Part shown: in pieces, positions 24,063 to 33,819 of the stretch
Layout: the number at the start of each line of letters is the position of its first letter
Position numbering within the stretch: position 1 is the first letter of the stretch
Assembly: GCF_023614525.1 (NCBI RefSeq)
Contig: NZ_CP097885.1
Coordinates: 1,052,501 to 1,116,500, forward strand
From: Peptoniphilus genitalis
Lineage (GTDB): Bacteria; Bacillota; Clostridia; Tissierellales; Peptoniphilaceae
Direction of reading: 5' to 3'
Length of the DNA: 64,000 nucleotides
The notes under the pieces: model-generated
Seen by the model: only the letters and a program-made list of their open reading frames with translations
Told to the model about the DNA's origin: nothing
Database searches by the model: none
Position numbers and translations under genes: made by a program

Positions 24063-24857
24063 TTATAACTTTCTATTTTTTCTCGATACTTCAAGGGGAA
24101 GTTTTTCTCTTTCCCTCTTAACCTTATTAGCTTCTAATTTTAAGACTGCATAATTTTTATCTTCGCCAAGGTCCACTTCTATCTTGCCACTTGGGTCAAC
24201 TATAAGTGAGTGGGCGTAGGCATTCTTTGACAAGTCATCATCTCTTGCTATGGCAGGAGAGACCAGATAGCATTGGGTGTCAACTGCACGAGCCCTGTTG
24301 AGAAGGTGGAAGTGAACTTCCCCAGTCTTCTTCATAAAGGTTGATGGAACGAAGATGACTTCTGCTCCATAGTCCCTAAAAGTTTGGAATAGTTCAGGGA
24401 ACCTCAAGTCAAAACAAATGGCAAGGCCAAAAGTTCCGTACTCTGTTTCAAAAACTCCAAGGGACTTGCCACCAGAAATTGTGTCTGACTCCTTGTAGCC
24501 TTCAATGTCGAAGAGGTTGATTTTGGAATACCTGTAGATTTCTCTGCCAGCCTTGTCAAAGACATAGGACCTGTTGTAGATTTTGTCGCCAGACTTAATT
24601 GGTATTGAGCCGCCAATCAAGTAGACTTTATTTTCTTTTGCCACCTGGCTCATCTTCTCATAAGTTTCGCCAAAGTTCTCTTCAGCAAATTTTGTGAAAT
24701 AAGAATTTTGGTAGGGACAGTTCCACATCTCAGGAAGACAAACCACATCAGCTCCTTCTTTTTTTACAAGAGCTACATATTCTTCCATTGTCTCTAAATT
24801 TTCTTTTTTGTCGCCCTTAGCAGGCAGCTGAATTATTCCAACCTTAAAATCTTTCAT
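24063..24857 (-). CDS. carbon-nitrogen hydrolase, omega-amidase (Nit2/YafV)-like
   Basis: 264 aa from the ATG at 24857 (TGAGGTG precedes it; the upstream GTG lacks a site). The nitrilase-superfamily triad is visible: E in VVCLPEMWNCPY (about 42), K in YRYSKINLFD (about 111) and C in GLAICFDLRFPELF (about 146). CPYQNSYF and FDLRFPELF are characteristic of the omega-amidase branch. This branch hydrolyses alpha-ketoglutaramate and related amides, repairing by-products of glutamine transamination. The uppP gene ends 7 bases upstream and is probably co-transcribed. Confidence 0.85.
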   Translation of the reverse strand: MKDFKVGIIQLPAKGDKKENLETMEEYVALVKKEGADVVCLPEMWNCPYQNSYFTKFAEENFGETYEKMSQVAKENKVYLIGGSIPIKSGDKIYNRSYVFDKAGREIYRYSKINLFDIEGYKESDTISGGKSLGVFETEYGTFGLAICFDLRFPELFQTFRDYGAEVIFVPSTFMKKTGEVHFHLLNRARAVDTQCYLVSPAIARDDDLSKNAYAHSLIVDPSGKIEVDLGEDKNYAVLKLEANKVKREREKLPLEVSRKNRKL

Positions 24858-24864
24858 AGTCACC

Positions 24865-25740
24865 TCAAATTACATTGAAAAAGCCAAGGCATAGGACTAC
24901 TAAGCCAAGGACAATTCTATAGTATCCAAAGGGGATGAAGTCGTGTTCACGGACGTAGCCCAAGAATTTTTTAATTACAACAAGAGCAACGATGTAGGAG
25001 ATTATACCTCCAAGTAAGATCAAGAACCATTGCCATAGGCTAAAGGAAAAGCCAATTTTTAAAATCTTTAGGGCAGTTGCACCAAGCATTGTTGGGACTG
25101 CGAGATAAAAGGAAAACTTAGCAGAGCTTGTTCTCGAGCAGCCAAGTAGCATTGCCCCAATAATTGTCGCTGCTGAACGAGATGTGCCTGGCACCATGGC
25201 AAGGCATTGGAAAAATCCAATGAAGAGGGCAGTCTTAAGTCCAATGTCATCTAGAGTTTCGTACTTAAAGTCCTTATCCTTATTATTTTTTTCCATAAAT
25301 ATAATTACTATCCCGTAAAAGATAAGTGCAATAGCAACTGTTATGGGATTAAAGAGATGGGCATCGATAAAGTCGTCTAAGAGGAAGCCAAAGAAGGCTG
25401 CTGGCAAGAAGCCAACAATAATCTTTGCGATTAGTCTCATTGTCTCAAGGTCTCTGTACTTAAATTTTTCCTTAAAGCTTAGTTCATTGTACTTTTCTTC
25501 TCCAAGAACTGCTACTAACTTGCCCCTGGCAATGGGATTGATGTCGTAGAAGTAGAGATAAACTACTGCTAGGATAGCACCAAGTTGGATGATGACGCTA
25601 AAGGCATTGGAAAAGGCCTTAGGCTCAAGTTTTATAAAGCTGTCAGCTATTATAAGGTGGCCTGTTGATGATACAGGCAAAAATTCTGTAAGCCCCTCGA
25701 TGATACCAAGGAAGATTACTTTTATTAAATCTAAAATCAT
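24865..25740 (-). CDS. uppP: undecaprenyl-diphosphatase (BacA/UppP)
   Basis: 291-aa integral membrane phosphatase that dephosphorylates undecaprenyl pyrophosphate for reuse as a lipid carrier in cell-wall synthesis; it gives bacitracin tolerance. Both signature motifs are present: EGLTEFLPVSSTGHL (about 14-28, with catalytic Glu) and PGTSRSAATIIGAMLLG (about 181-197, with catalytic Arg/Ser). About eight membrane helices. An upstream in-frame Met has no site; TTGGAGGTTAAT precedes the ATG at 25740. Confidence 0.95.
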   Translation of the reverse strand: MILDLIKVIFLGIIEGLTEFLPVSSTGHLIIADSFIKLEPKAFSNAFSVIIQLGAILAVVYLYFYDINPIARGKLVAVLGEEKYNELSFKEKFKYRDLETMRLIAKIIVGFLPAAFFGFLLDDFIDAHLFNPITVAIALIFYGIVIIFMEKNNKDKDFKYETLDDIGLKTALFIGFFQCLAMVPGTSRSAATIIGAMLLGCSRTSSAKFSFYLAVPTMLGATALKILKIGFSFSLWQWFLILLGGIISYIVALVVIKKFLGYVREHDFIPFGYYRIVLGLVVLCLGFFNVI

Positions 25741-25787
25741 ATTAACCTCCAATATTTTTTCAAAGCATATTATAACATTTGTCGTAA

Positions 25788-25822
25788 AAAAAATAAAAGA
25801 CTCTGCTTTCACAAGAGTCTTT
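25788..25822 (-). terminator. terminator of the dnaB operon
   Basis: Arms AAGACTCT / AGAGTCTT. The minus-strand tail is T-rich (TTTTATTTTTTT). It is about 20 bases past the dnaB stop. Confidence 0.8.
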
Positions 25823-25840
25823 AAAAATTTTATTTACTTA

Positions 25841-27202
25841 TCAATCGTTTCTCTGCAAGTTCAAGAATTTTGTAAATTCCTTCTTAAACATTAACTCAAC
25901 AGTTCCCGTAGGACCATTCCTGTGCTTGGCGATAATAACTTCACCAACATTTGGTTTCTCTGATTCTTCCTTAGTATAATACTCATCTCTGTAGAGGAAC
26001 ATTACAATGTCGGCGTCCTGTTCTATGGCACCAGACTCACGAAGGTCAGATAGGATTGGTCTGTGGTCAGTCCTAAGTTCTGGAGCACGAGAAAGTTGTG
26101 AAAGGGCAATGACAGGAACTTCTAATTCCTTGGCAATGGCCTTGAGGTTTCTCGATATGGCAGAAATTTCTTGTTGCCTTGACTCAGACCTTGATGACAT
26201 CTGCATAAGTTGTAAGTAGTCAATTACAATTAGATCAAGTCCCTTTTCCACCTTCATCCTTCGACACTTGGCCTTGAGTTCAAGTGGAGAGATTCCAGCT
26301 GTGTCGTCAATTTCCATTTTTAAATTAGACACAATTGGCATGGTGTTAATTATCTTTGTCCATTCTTCTTCATTTAAGTTACCACTAATGACCTTTTGGA
26401 GGTCAACGTGGGAAGTGGAAGAGATAATTCTTTGGAAAAGTTGGTTCTTACTCATTTCAAGAGAAAAGACTGCAACTGATGCACCACCTCTTAGGGCAGC
26501 GTTAGTTGCAATGTTTACCATGAGGGCAGTCTTACCCATGGAAGGTCTAGCTGCCAACAAAATTAAATCAGACTTTTGAAGTCCAGAAATTTTTCTATCT
26601 AGGTCCACAAAACCAGTTGTAAGTCCCGTAAGGGCATTGGGGTTTTGGGCCTTTTTTTCCATTTCAGAGAAGGAGTCCAGGGCAATATTTTTTATATTTA
26701 CAAGGCCGTTCTTTGTGGAGTCCTGAGTTATGTCGAAGACAGATTTTTCTGCAAGTTCAATAATGAGGTCTGCCTGGGCATCAGGAGAATAGGCAGCAGA
26801 AATTACCTTGTCCGATGAATCAATTAGCTCTCTAAGGATTCCCTTCTCCTTGATGATCTTGCAGTAGTATTTAATATTTGAAACTGCAGTTACATTAGAA
26901 GATAGGTCTGCAAGGTAGGTGATACCACCAACAACTTCAAGGTCGTCGGTCTTTTTAAGTTCCTCTGCAATTGTAATTACATCGGCAGCTTCATTTCTGT
27001 TGTAAATATTTAAGATGGCAGTGTAAATTTTTCTGTGAGCTTCTTGGTAGAAGTCCTGGATATTTAATAGCTCAATGGATGTTGTGATGGCTTCCTTGGA
27101 GAGCATCATGGAACCAAGGGCTGACTCCTCTGCCTCCAAATTGTGGGGAGGCATCTTTAAATTTGAAACAGAATTAAAATTTAATTCTCCCTTTGCATCC
27201 AT
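25841..27202 (-). CDS. dnaB: replicative DNA helicase DnaB
   Basis: Hexameric 5'-3' helicase of the replication fork (called DnaC in Bacillus). N-terminal primase-interacting domain: PPHNLEAEESALGSMM (about 18-33). RecA-like ATPase: LAARPSMGKTALMVNIA (Walker A), LIVIDYLQLMQ (Walker B), QLSRAPELR and LRESGAIEQDADIVMFLYRDEYY near the C-terminus. 453 aa from the ATG at 27202. A TTG at 27211 that overlaps the rplI stop is an alternative start, and neither has a strong ribosome binding site, so translation is probably coupled to rplI. Last gene of DUF2232-gdpP-rplI-dnaB. Confidence 0.96.
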   Translation of the reverse strand: MDAKGELNFNSVSNLKMPPHNLEAEESALGSMMLSKEAITTSIELLNIQDFYQEAHRKIYTAILNIYNRNEAADVITIAEELKKTDDLEVVGGITYLADLSSNVTAVSNIKYYCKIIKEKGILRELIDSSDKVISAAYSPDAQADLIIELAEKSVFDITQDSTKNGLVNIKNIALDSFSEMEKKAQNPNALTGLTTGFVDLDRKISGLQKSDLILLAARPSMGKTALMVNIATNAALRGGASVAVFSLEMSKNQLFQRIISSTSHVDLQKVISGNLNEEEWTKIINTMPIVSNLKMEIDDTAGISPLELKAKCRRMKVEKGLDLIVIDYLQLMQMSSRSESRQQEISAISRNLKAIAKELEVPVIALSQLSRAPELRTDHRPILSDLRESGAIEQDADIVMFLYRDEYYTKEESEKPNVGEVIIAKHRNGPTGTVELMFKKEFTKFLNLQRND

Positions 27203-27207
27203 ATCAA

Positions 27208-27657
27208 TCAAGATTCCGGTCTAACATTTACTTTTAAAGTAGCAACAACGTCTGGGTAAAGCTTGATGTCAATGTTTTTCATGCCAGCTTCCTTGATGTT
27301 TTCTCCAAGTTCGATTTTCTTCTTATCAACATCAATCTTGTGGTCTTGTTTTAATTTTTTTGCAATGTCAGCAGAAGTGATGGCACCAAAAAGTCTTCCA
27401 CCTTCTCCAGCCTTTGCCTTAATAGTTAAAGTGATTTCACTAATTTTCTTCTTGATTTCATTAGCCTTAGCACGGTTTTCTTTTTCTAATTTTTCTTCTT
27501 CAAGCTTATTCTTCTTCCATGTTTCCATGTTTTCTGGAGTAGCTTCAATGGCAATACCTCTTGGTAGTAAGAAGTTTCTAGCATAGCCAGTCTTTGCGTT
27601 AACTATTTCGCCTTTTTTGCCTAGAGTTTTGTCGTCCTTAATTAAAATTACTTTCAT
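27208..27657 (-). CDS. rplI: 50S ribosomal protein L9
   Basis: 149 aa from the ATG at 27657: [36 protein letters not shown] is split by recognisable L9 features: the [20 protein letters not shown] signature (17-36), a Lys/Glu-rich connecting helix (about 40-75) and the C-terminal rRNA-binding domain. GCGAGGA precedes this ATG, while the upstream in-frame start lies inside gdpP. It abuts gdpP by one base. L9 sits near the L1 stalk and helps maintain reading frame. This gene order with dnaB is conserved in Firmicutes. Confidence 0.97.
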   Translation of the reverse strand: MKVILIKDDKTLGKKGEIVNAKTGYARNFLLPRGIAIEATPENMETWKKNKLEEEKLEKENRAKANEIKKKISEITLTIKAKAGEGGRLFGAITSADIAKKLKQDHKIDVDKKKIELGENIKEAGMKNIDIKLYPDVVATLKVNVRPES

Positions 27658-27658
27658 A

Positions 27659-29656
27659 TTATTCCTCGCTTTTATTATCAATTAAATATTCGTCAATTGC
27701 ATTTATTAAAATCTTTTCAGCTTCGTCTAAGTCTGTTGTGTCAAGTTGGGCTCCAGCCATATTCAAGTGGCCGCCTCCACCAATTTTTTCTAGTATAAGT
27801 TGGACTGATACAACTTCTCCACGAGACCTGCCTGATATATGGACCTTGCCATCATTTATTGTTAGAACAAAGGATGCGTCTATACCATTGATATCAAGTA
27901 GGGCATCAGCAGCTTGTGCTGCAACGAGTACCGAGTTGTTGGATTCCTTGTCAAATCTTGAAACGGCAATGTTGTCGTGGATCATCTTAGTGTTGTGAAT
28001 TACTTCTGCCCTATAAACCATTGTATCCAAGTCGTCTTGGAAGAGGGCCTTTACCTTTAACATATTTGCACCAGCTCTCTTTAAGATGGAAGCTGCTTCA
28101 AAGGTTCTTACACCAGTTTGGAAGGAGAAGTTCTTAGTGTCAACAACTATACCACTCATTAGGGCATCAGCCTCAAAGTGAGTTAGGTTTAAGTCGTTAG
28201 ACATATAAGTTAGCATCTCAGTTATAAGTTCACAAGTTGAAGATGCATAGGGTTCCACATATTGGAGGACTGGATTGTCAACAAATTCCTTGCCCCTCCT
28301 GTGGTGGTCAATAACCACAATTTGGTTGGTTTTTTCTAAGAGGTCTGGACACTCTGTAAAGGATGGCTTGTGGTTGTCCACTAAAATTAAAAGGGAAGAG
28401 TGCTTAATATTACTTAGTGCAGTTTCCCTAGAAATAAGTTTTTCGTAAGTTTCTGCTTCTTCTTCCTTCATCCTATCAATTAAATTGTCAATTGATGGGT
28501 TGGATTTTTCTAGGACAATAAAGCCTTCCTTATTTCTATTTAAGGTTGCACGAAGACATCCAATAGCTGCCCCAATGGCATCCATGTCAGGGTTTTTGTG
28601 GCCCATGATGTAGACATTTTCAGACCTGTCAATTAATTGTTTTAGGGCTTCACCAATTACCCTTGCCTTAACCTTATTTCTCTTTTCCATGGCCTTTGAT
28701 TTTCCACCAAAGAACTCGTAGTTGTCGTCAACTTTTACTACAGCTTGATCGCCACCACGACCTAGTGCCAAGTCAAGAGAAGAGTCAGATTCAATATAGG
28801 CATCCTTGAAGTTAAGTCCAAAGGAAGAAACACCAATGGAAAGTGTAATTGGAATTGAGTTCCCCTTGTTGAGGTCTCTTAGGTCATCTAAGATGTCAAA
28901 TCTCTTTTCCTTAATTGCCCTTAGGGACTTAAAGTTCATAACGACAAGGTATAAGTCCTCGTCAGATTTTCTTACTAGGGCATCGTACTCTTCAAAGTAT
29001 TGGGAAATTGTTGAGTCAATTTCTGCAATTAGAAGGGGTCTAATTTCTGATGGGGCAGAAGATATTGCCTCATCAAAGTTATCCACTTCAACCTTTGCCA
29101 CTATGGCAAATTCATCTGTGTACTTGTCCTTTAAGTTTTGGTAGGCAGTGTTGTCCACTAGATAAAATAGGACAGACTTGCCATCTCCCTTTTCAGACCT
29201 GTTTTCAACAATGTTGGTATAGATGTTAAAAAATCTTTTATTTACTTCAACAGGTATAGTTCTTTGACCCTCAGAGTTTAAAATATTTGCAATATCAATA
29301 TCTCCAATCAGGTTTTCTAGGTCGCCCTCCAAGACATTACTTTCATTAAAAAGATTGATGAAGGGAGTATTGTACCAGAGAATTTTTGCCTTTTCATCTG
29401 TAACAACTAGGGGAAAGGGCATGTCGAAGATTGCCTGCTTAGTAAGAGAATCAAATCTTTCATTTAAGTTTTCAAGCGTTTTTAAATTTTCTTCATTTTT
29501 TCTATTTATCTTGTTATAGGCCAAGAAGGCTACATAGGCGAGGCCTAGGATTCCCAAAAGACCAAGAACTGGTCTTGTGAAGATTAAGGCCACAACAAGA
29601 ATTATTCCAAAAATAAAAAATGGAAGAAAATCTTTAAGTTTATAATTATTTTTCAT
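27659..29656 (-). CDS. gdpP: cyclic-di-AMP phosphodiesterase GdpP
   Basis: 665-aa membrane protein: two N-terminal helices (about 11-50), a PAS-like domain (about 70-170), a degenerate GGDEF domain (about 175-300) and a DHH/DHHA1 phosphodiesterase (about 335-655). Catalytic DHH motifs are [14 protein letters not shown] (about 351-364), LVDNHKPS and VIDHHRRG (about 440-447); the C-terminal [12 protein letters not shown] is the DHHA1 signature. It hydrolyses c-di-AMP, which controls potassium and osmolyte transport and cell-wall homeostasis. It is in the conserved order DUF2232-gdpP-rplI-dnaB. Confidence 0.95.
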   Translation of the reverse strand: MKNNYKLKDFLPFFIFGIILVVALIFTRPVLGLLGILGLAYVAFLAYNKINRKNEENLKTLENLNERFDSLTKQAIFDMPFPLVVTDEKAKILWYNTPFINLFNESNVLEGDLENLIGDIDIANILNSEGQRTIPVEVNKRFFNIYTNIVENRSEKGDGKSVLFYLVDNTAYQNLKDKYTDEFAIVAKVEVDNFDEAISSAPSEIRPLLIAEIDSTISQYFEEYDALVRKSDEDLYLVVMNFKSLRAIKEKRFDILDDLRDLNKGNSIPITLSIGVSSFGLNFKDAYIESDSSLDLALGRGGDQAVVKVDDNYEFFGGKSKAMEKRNKVKARVIGEALKQLIDRSENVYIMGHKNPDMDAIGAAIGCLRATLNRNKEGFIVLEKSNPSIDNLIDRMKEEEAETYEKLISRETALSNIKHSSLLILVDNHKPSFTECPDLLEKTNQIVVIDHHRRGKEFVDNPVLQYVEPYASSTCELITEMLTYMSNDLNLTHFEADALMSGIVVDTKNFSFQTGVRTFEAASILKRAGANMLKVKALFQDDLDTMVYRAEVIHNTKMIHDNIAVSRFDKESNNSVLVAAQAADALLDINGIDASFVLTINDGKVHISGRSRGEVVSVQLILEKIGGGGHLNMAGAQLDTTDLDEAEKILINAIDEYLIDNKSEE

Positions 29657-29667
29657 AGCATTCTCAC

Positions 29668-30585
29668 TTATTTAATTTTTCTAAAGTTAACAATTTGATC
29701 AAGTCCACCAAGGATTATTAAAAAAATCTGTAGGCTTGATATAGTAAAGCTAAGCCCTATTAAGAGAAATTGTAAAAATCTCTTAACTCCAAATCTTGTC
29801 ATGTAAAACTTGGCGAGAGCAAGGCCAGAAGCATAGAGCATAAAGAAGACTAAGTTCATTAGGTTAATCATAAAGACTTGACCTGTGGGTCCAAAGTAGT
29901 CGCCAGTTAGTGAAAAGATGGCGAGACTCACAAGTGACAAGGCTATAATTTCCCTTGGGAACTTCAAGAATTCAAGAGAGGATGGTTGAATAATAAAAAT
30001 CCCCCTTGCAAGAAGACTTCTTCCAGCCCATGTATAAGTAACATAGGAAGTCACAATAGATGTGATAATTAGGACAGATGGAAGAATTTGCAAGAATTTC
30101 TTGTAGTAGAGTTCTACATTTTCTGTGAAAATCGCCATAGTCCCTGAAGATAAAATATCTTCGCCTGCTAGGTTTTTGTAAAATTCTGTAATGGAATTTA
30201 TAGTATCCTTTGAATTTAGGACTTCACTGTTGATCCCAAAGGCAAAGAATAAAACCATTATTGATGTAAAAAATATTAAAGATGTCGCCAAGATAGTCAT
30301 GGAGACAGACCTTTTTGTTGTAATCATGTAGTGAAAAATTAATATGAAGGGACCAAAAATTGTAAAGACAACTATGGCTTGGACTGGTCCCATAAAACCA
30401 GCAATTAAAAGTACAACGGCAAGAAGTGTTGCCATGACTTTTATAATTCCTTCCTTCACAGATTCAGCTACATACATAGAAGGAAACAAAATATATAGAA
30501 AGGGAAAAATCATTCCAACCATTGAAATGAAAATAGACCTTGTGAAGAGTCTAATGAGTCCCTTATAGTCAGTTTCTTTTTCCAA
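29668..30585 (-). CDS. DUF2232 (YybS-like) membrane protein
   Basis: 305 aa with about eight hydrophobic helices, ending in a short basic tail (IVNFRKIK). Starts at TTG with ATAGGAG 8 bases upstream. It is the first gene of the yybS-yybT(gdpP)-rplI-dnaC type cluster, a conserved Firmicutes arrangement, which supports the identification more than any single motif. The molecular function of DUF2232 is unknown. Confidence 0.85.
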   Translation of the reverse strand: MEKETDYKGLIRLFTRSIFISMVGMIFPFLYILFPSMYVAESVKEGIIKVMATLLAVVLLIAGFMGPVQAIVVFTIFGPFILIFHYMITTKRSVSMTILATSLIFFTSIMVLFFAFGINSEVLNSKDTINSITEFYKNLAGEDILSSGTMAIFTENVELYYKKFLQILPSVLIITSIVTSYVTYTWAGRSLLARGIFIIQPSSLEFLKFPREIIALSLVSLAIFSLTGDYFGPTGQVFMINLMNLVFFMLYASGLALAKFYMTRFGVKRFLQFLLIGLSFTISSLQIFLIILGGLDQIVNFRKIK

Positions 30586-30662
30586 TAAATCAACTCCTAT
30601 CCACCTTATTTTACCATAGAATTATAATTAGATAAAGAATTCTAACTTTCACGAGTGCACCC

Positions 30663-30698
30663 ATGAAAAATAAAAAAGTTCCTAAAGAATAGGAACTT
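30663..30698 (-). terminator. terminator of the patB-like gene (copy 1 of a duplicated terminator)
   Basis: Stem AAGTTCCT / AGGAACTT with a 7-base loop; minus-strand tail TTTTTTATTTTT. This 36-bp segment recurs at 32879-32914 with one difference. Confidence 0.85.
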
Positions 30699-30753
30699 AA
30701 TTTTAAAAATTAATAATTTGTTTGTAGCAAATTTAAAAATGAAATTTAATTTA

Positions 30754-31941
30754 TTATTGTTCTTGTAATTCATTTATAGCTTGAACAATTTTATTTAAAC
30801 CTTCTTCTAGGATGTCCCTTTGGCAGGCGATACTAAGTCTAAAGTAACCATCTCCAGGTTGGCCAAAGACAATTCCATCTTCAATTAATAAGTCGTACTT
30901 TGTAATTAAGATGTCCATAAGATCTTTGTGATTTACGTAGGCCCCAAAATTTATCCAGGCCAAAAAAGTTCCTTCGGGTTTCTTGTATTTTGTTTGTGGA
31001 AGTTTTTCCTCTAAGAAGCTGACAATAAAATCAAAATTGTCCTCAACATAATCCATTACTTCATCAACCCAATAAGCGCAGTGAGAGTAAGCTGTCTCAC
31101 ATAAAACCATATCAAGTGGTGGGGCAAATCTAATGAAGTGCTTACCATAAGTTTCCTTGTTCCACCTGTCTTTTAAATCCACATGGTCGATTATAATTTG
31201 TGCAATTGGAAGACCGCCAACATTAAAGGTTTTACTGGGTGCTACAGCTGCAGCAATTTTATCATAGGCACCGAGACTCATAAGGGGATAGTGTCTTACA
31301 TTTTTTCTTGTTAAGTCACAGTGAATTTCATCGGAGAAAATAGTTAAGTCATATTTTTTGCAAATCTCAATAATTTTTAAAAGCTCTTCTTTTTTCCATA
31401 CACGCCCAACTGGATTGTGTGGAGAGCAAAGAAGAAGCATTGTGCTATTTGGATCTTTAGCTTTTTCTTCAAGATCATCGAAGTCAATATAGTAGTAACC
31501 ATCATCATTTATTAAATTATTATTGACAACTTTTCTTCCGTTTTCTTCTATCAATTGTGCAAAGGGATAGAAAACTGGCGGTTGAATAATTATTCCATCA
31601 CCTTCTTTTGTAAAAGAATTTATTGCAAATCCAATGGCTGGCAAGACGCCAGGGGAATAAAATATTGAATCTTTTTCTATATTCCAAGAAAATCTATCAT
31701 GGTACCAGGCTTCAATAGATGAAAAATATTTTTGACCTGGCATTGACTGACCAAAGAATCCATGATCTACTCTTTTTGATAGAGCATCTATAATTTCATC
31801 AGCTACCTTAAATTCCATATCAGATAACCAAAGGGGAAGGGCTTTATCGCTAGCCCTAGAATCAATAAAGTCCTTGTGATCCCATTTTACGCTGTTACTT
31901 CCACGTCTATCATGCTTAATTTCTAAATTTAACTTTTTCAT
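30754..31941 (-). CDS. MalY/PatB family PLP-dependent C-S lyase
   Basis: 395-aa fold-type I PLP enzyme. The PLP lysine is in AVAPSKTFNVGGLPIAQ (about 235), where SKTFNxxGL is the family signature. Substrate and PLP residues include PLWLSDMEFKVADEI (36-50), LLLCSPHNPVGRVW (about 157-170) and SDEIHCDLTRKN (about 189-200). Likely a cystathionine beta-lyase/cysteine desulfhydrase producing H2S, pyruvate and ammonia, though some members act mainly as aminotransferases. GAGGTG precedes the ATG. It is divergent from an XRE regulator across a 196-bp gap containing a 10-bp-arm palindrome. Confidence 0.88.
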   Translation of the reverse strand: MKKLNLEIKHDRRGSNSVKWDHKDFIDSRASDKALPLWLSDMEFKVADEIIDALSKRVDHGFFGQSMPGQKYFSSIEAWYHDRFSWNIEKDSIFYSPGVLPAIGFAINSFTKEGDGIIIQPPVFYPFAQLIEENGRKVVNNNLINDDGYYYIDFDDLEEKAKDPNSTMLLLCSPHNPVGRVWKKEELLKIIEICKKYDLTIFSDEIHCDLTRKNVRHYPLMSLGAYDKIAAAVAPSKTFNVGGLPIAQIIIDHVDLKDRWNKETYGKHFIRFAPPLDMVLCETAYSHCAYWVDEVMDYVEDNFDFIVSFLEEKLPQTKYKKPEGTFLAWINFGAYVNHKDLMDILITKYDLLIEDGIVFGQPGDGYFRLSIACQRDILEEGLNKIVQAINELQEQ

Positions 31942-32006
31942 TTTTCACCTCTCAAGATAAGTATATCAAGGAAGAAAAAATTTTTTTATTTCAGAAATTT
32001 ACTCTA

Positions 32007-32033
32007 AAGAAACTTTACTGTAAAAAGTTTCTT
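32007..32033. promoter_or_regulatory. palindromic operator candidate between patB-like and XRE genes
   Basis: Perfect 10-bp inverted repeat AAGAAACTTT / AAAGTTTCTT separated by 7 bases, placed centrally in the divergent promoter region. It fits a dimeric XRE-type repressor site. Confidence 0.5.
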
Positions 32034-32137
32034 CTAAGTAGAAAAGATCAACTTATTATGATAAAATTCTAAAAAAATAAATTATTTGGATAATAAAAGT
32101 ATTAAAAGAATATTTATAGGAAATTTGGTGAATTAGA

Positions 32138-32848
32138 ATGGATCAATATTTAAAAGAAGTTGGCAATAAAATAAAGAAAATAAGGAAGTTAAAAAAGATG
32201 ACCTTAGATGACTTAGCAAGAAAGATACATAAAAGCAAGTCAGCGGTGTCAAAATATGAAAATGGGGAAATCAATATTGACCTAATTACCCTAAAGGAGA
32301 TTAGTGATGTATTTGAAATAGAAATAGCTAATTTAATACCTCAAAGCATAGCTGAATATAGGGGGAAAAATATGGACCTAGACAGGGTCCCTAAATTCTT
32401 TAAGGATGGTTCAAAAATATATTCCTATTATTATGATGGGAGGAATTCAAAAATTATTAAGTCCCTTATTGAGATAAGAAGAGAAGAAGCTGAAGACAAC
32501 AGGGTCTGTATGTACATGAATATTTCAGATTATGACTTTCCTTATATTTGCGAAAACACCTACTATGGAAATATTGAACATTTTGACAGCATAACAAGAA
32601 TAAATTTGGTCAATAAGTATACGGACCTTGAGAAGCCAAATATTTCAATTTTGTCGCCCTTTGTTGACTCTGAAATAAGATGGGGACTTTGGAATGGAAT
32701 TTCAATTAGACCAATAATGCCAGCGGCTATAAAGATGCTTTTTTCAACAAAGATTTTAGATGAAAATAAAGAATTGCAGAAGAAACTTATTCTAAATCGT
32801 GAAGATATGACCTACATAAAAAAATTCAATATGTTTTCTGTTTTTTAA
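32138..32848 (+). CDS. XRE-type helix-turn-helix regulator
   Basis: 236 aa. The N-terminal HTH (about 5-65) reads VGNKIKKIRKLKKMTLDDLARKIHKSKSAVSKYENGEINIDLITLKEISDVF, a textbook XRE/Cro domain. The C-terminal part (about 80-236) has no domain I recognise; it carries DYDFPYICENTYYGN and may bind a ligand. The gene is divergent from the PatB-like lyase, and the palindrome between them could serve both genes. Regulation of the lyase is inference from position. A weak GGTGA ribosome binding site lies upstream. Confidence 0.82.
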   Translation: MDQYLKEVGNKIKKIRKLKKMTLDDLARKIHKSKSAVSKYENGEINIDLITLKEISDVFEIEIANLIPQSIAEYRGKNMDLDRVPKFFKDGSKIYSYYYDGRNSKIIKSLIEIRREEAEDNRVCMYMNISDYDFPYICENTYYGNIEHFDSITRINLVNKYTDLEKPNISILSPFVDSEIRWGLWNGISIRPIMPAAIKMLFSTKILDENKELQKKLILNREDMTYIKKFNMFSVF

Positions 32849-32878
32849 GTTGAAGTTTAAGTTGATTAAATAAAGTTT

Positions 32879-32914
32879 ATGAAAAATAAAAAAGTTCCTA
32901 AAGATTAGGAACTT
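32879..32914 (-). terminator. terminator of the degV gene (copy 2 of a duplicated terminator)
   Basis: Stem AAGTTCCT / AGGAACTT with a 7-base loop and A/T-rich flank. It matches 30663-30698 at 35 of 36 positions. Confidence 0.85.
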
Positions 32915-32926
32915 TATAAGTTAAAA

Positions 32927-33769
32927 TTATTTGCTGAAGTAGGACAAGAAAAGGGCGCCAGGACCTGTATGAGTCCCAACAACACTACCAATTTGTATAA
33001 ACTCTGGTGAAGAAATTTTATCTTCCCAAAGGCTCTTTGTCTCTCTTAGGTATTTTTCAATTTTGCTGCCGTCACGACCTGTGTAGCCAAGTTTGATTGG
33101 CATGTCAAAGTCAATGGACCCAGTCTTTTCTATCTCACTAATGAAAAGATTATTGGCATTTTTTATTCCCTTGGCCTTGCCAACAGATGTAATTGCTCCA
33201 TCCTTCATGGCAAGTAGGACCTTTACAGAGAAGAGGTTGCCAAGAATGGCTGAAGTCTTTGAAATTCTTCCACCTCTTTCAAGGTATTCTAGGGTGTCAA
33301 CTAAAACAACTAGTCTAAGTTTTTTCTTTGCTTCATCTAGTATATCCTTTATTTCCCTTGCAGACTTGCCTTCTTTTACAAGTCTTAGTGCATATTCAAC
33401 TAGAGCGCCTTCAGCGTTAGAAACATTAAGACTATCTACTATAAAGATTTTCTCTTCAAGGCCTTCGCTTGCAAGCTTGGCACTTTGATAAGTTCCGGAT
33501 AACTTTGAAGATAGGACAATAACAACTGCCTCGTCTCCCTTATCTATTACTTCCTTGTAGACATCCATAAAGGCCACAGGTGTTGGTTGACTTGTCATAG
33601 GAAACTCTTCCTTTTTCTCAAGTCTTTCATAAAATTCGTCTTTTGTAATATCAACTGAATCTAGGAAGTCTTCATCTCCAAAGGTAACGTGGAGGGGAAC
33701 GACAATTAAGTCCTTTTTAATATTTTCTTCCACATCACAAGTTGATCCCACAATTATTTTTACTGCCAT
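32927..33769 (-). CDS. DegV family fatty-acid-binding protein
   Basis: 280 aa. The DegV N-terminus KIIVGSTCDVEENIKKDL, then VVPLHVTFGDEDFLDSVDIT, and the TSQPTPVAF lipid-head motif (about 59-67) are all visible, with LERGGRISKTSAILGNLFSVKVLL (about 163-186) in the C-terminal lobe. FakB proteins of this family carry a fatty acid to the kinase FakA for phosphorylation and incorporation into phospholipid; no fakA is nearby. GAGAGGA precedes the ATG. Single-gene unit with its own terminator. Confidence 0.9.
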   Translation of the reverse strand: MAVKIIVGSTCDVEENIKKDLIVVPLHVTFGDEDFLDSVDITKDEFYERLEKKEEFPMTSQPTPVAFMDVYKEVIDKGDEAVVIVLSSKLSGTYQSAKLASEGLEEKIFIVDSLNVSNAEGALVEYALRLVKEGKSAREIKDILDEAKKKLRLVVLVDTLEYLERGGRISKTSAILGNLFSVKVLLAMKDGAITSVGKAKGIKNANNLFISEIEKTGSIDFDMPIKLGYTGRDGSKIEKYLRETKSLWEDKISSPEFIQIGSVVGTHTGPGALFLSYFSK

Positions 33770-33819
33770 ATATTTCCTCTCAATTATAAATCTATTCTAT
33801 AAATTTGAATTCCATCAAA

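Noticed and set aside
27203-27211. TTG 27211 as the dnaB start
   Set aside because: Adds only three residues and overlaps the rplI stop; ATG 27202 is preferred, though coupling leaves some doubt.
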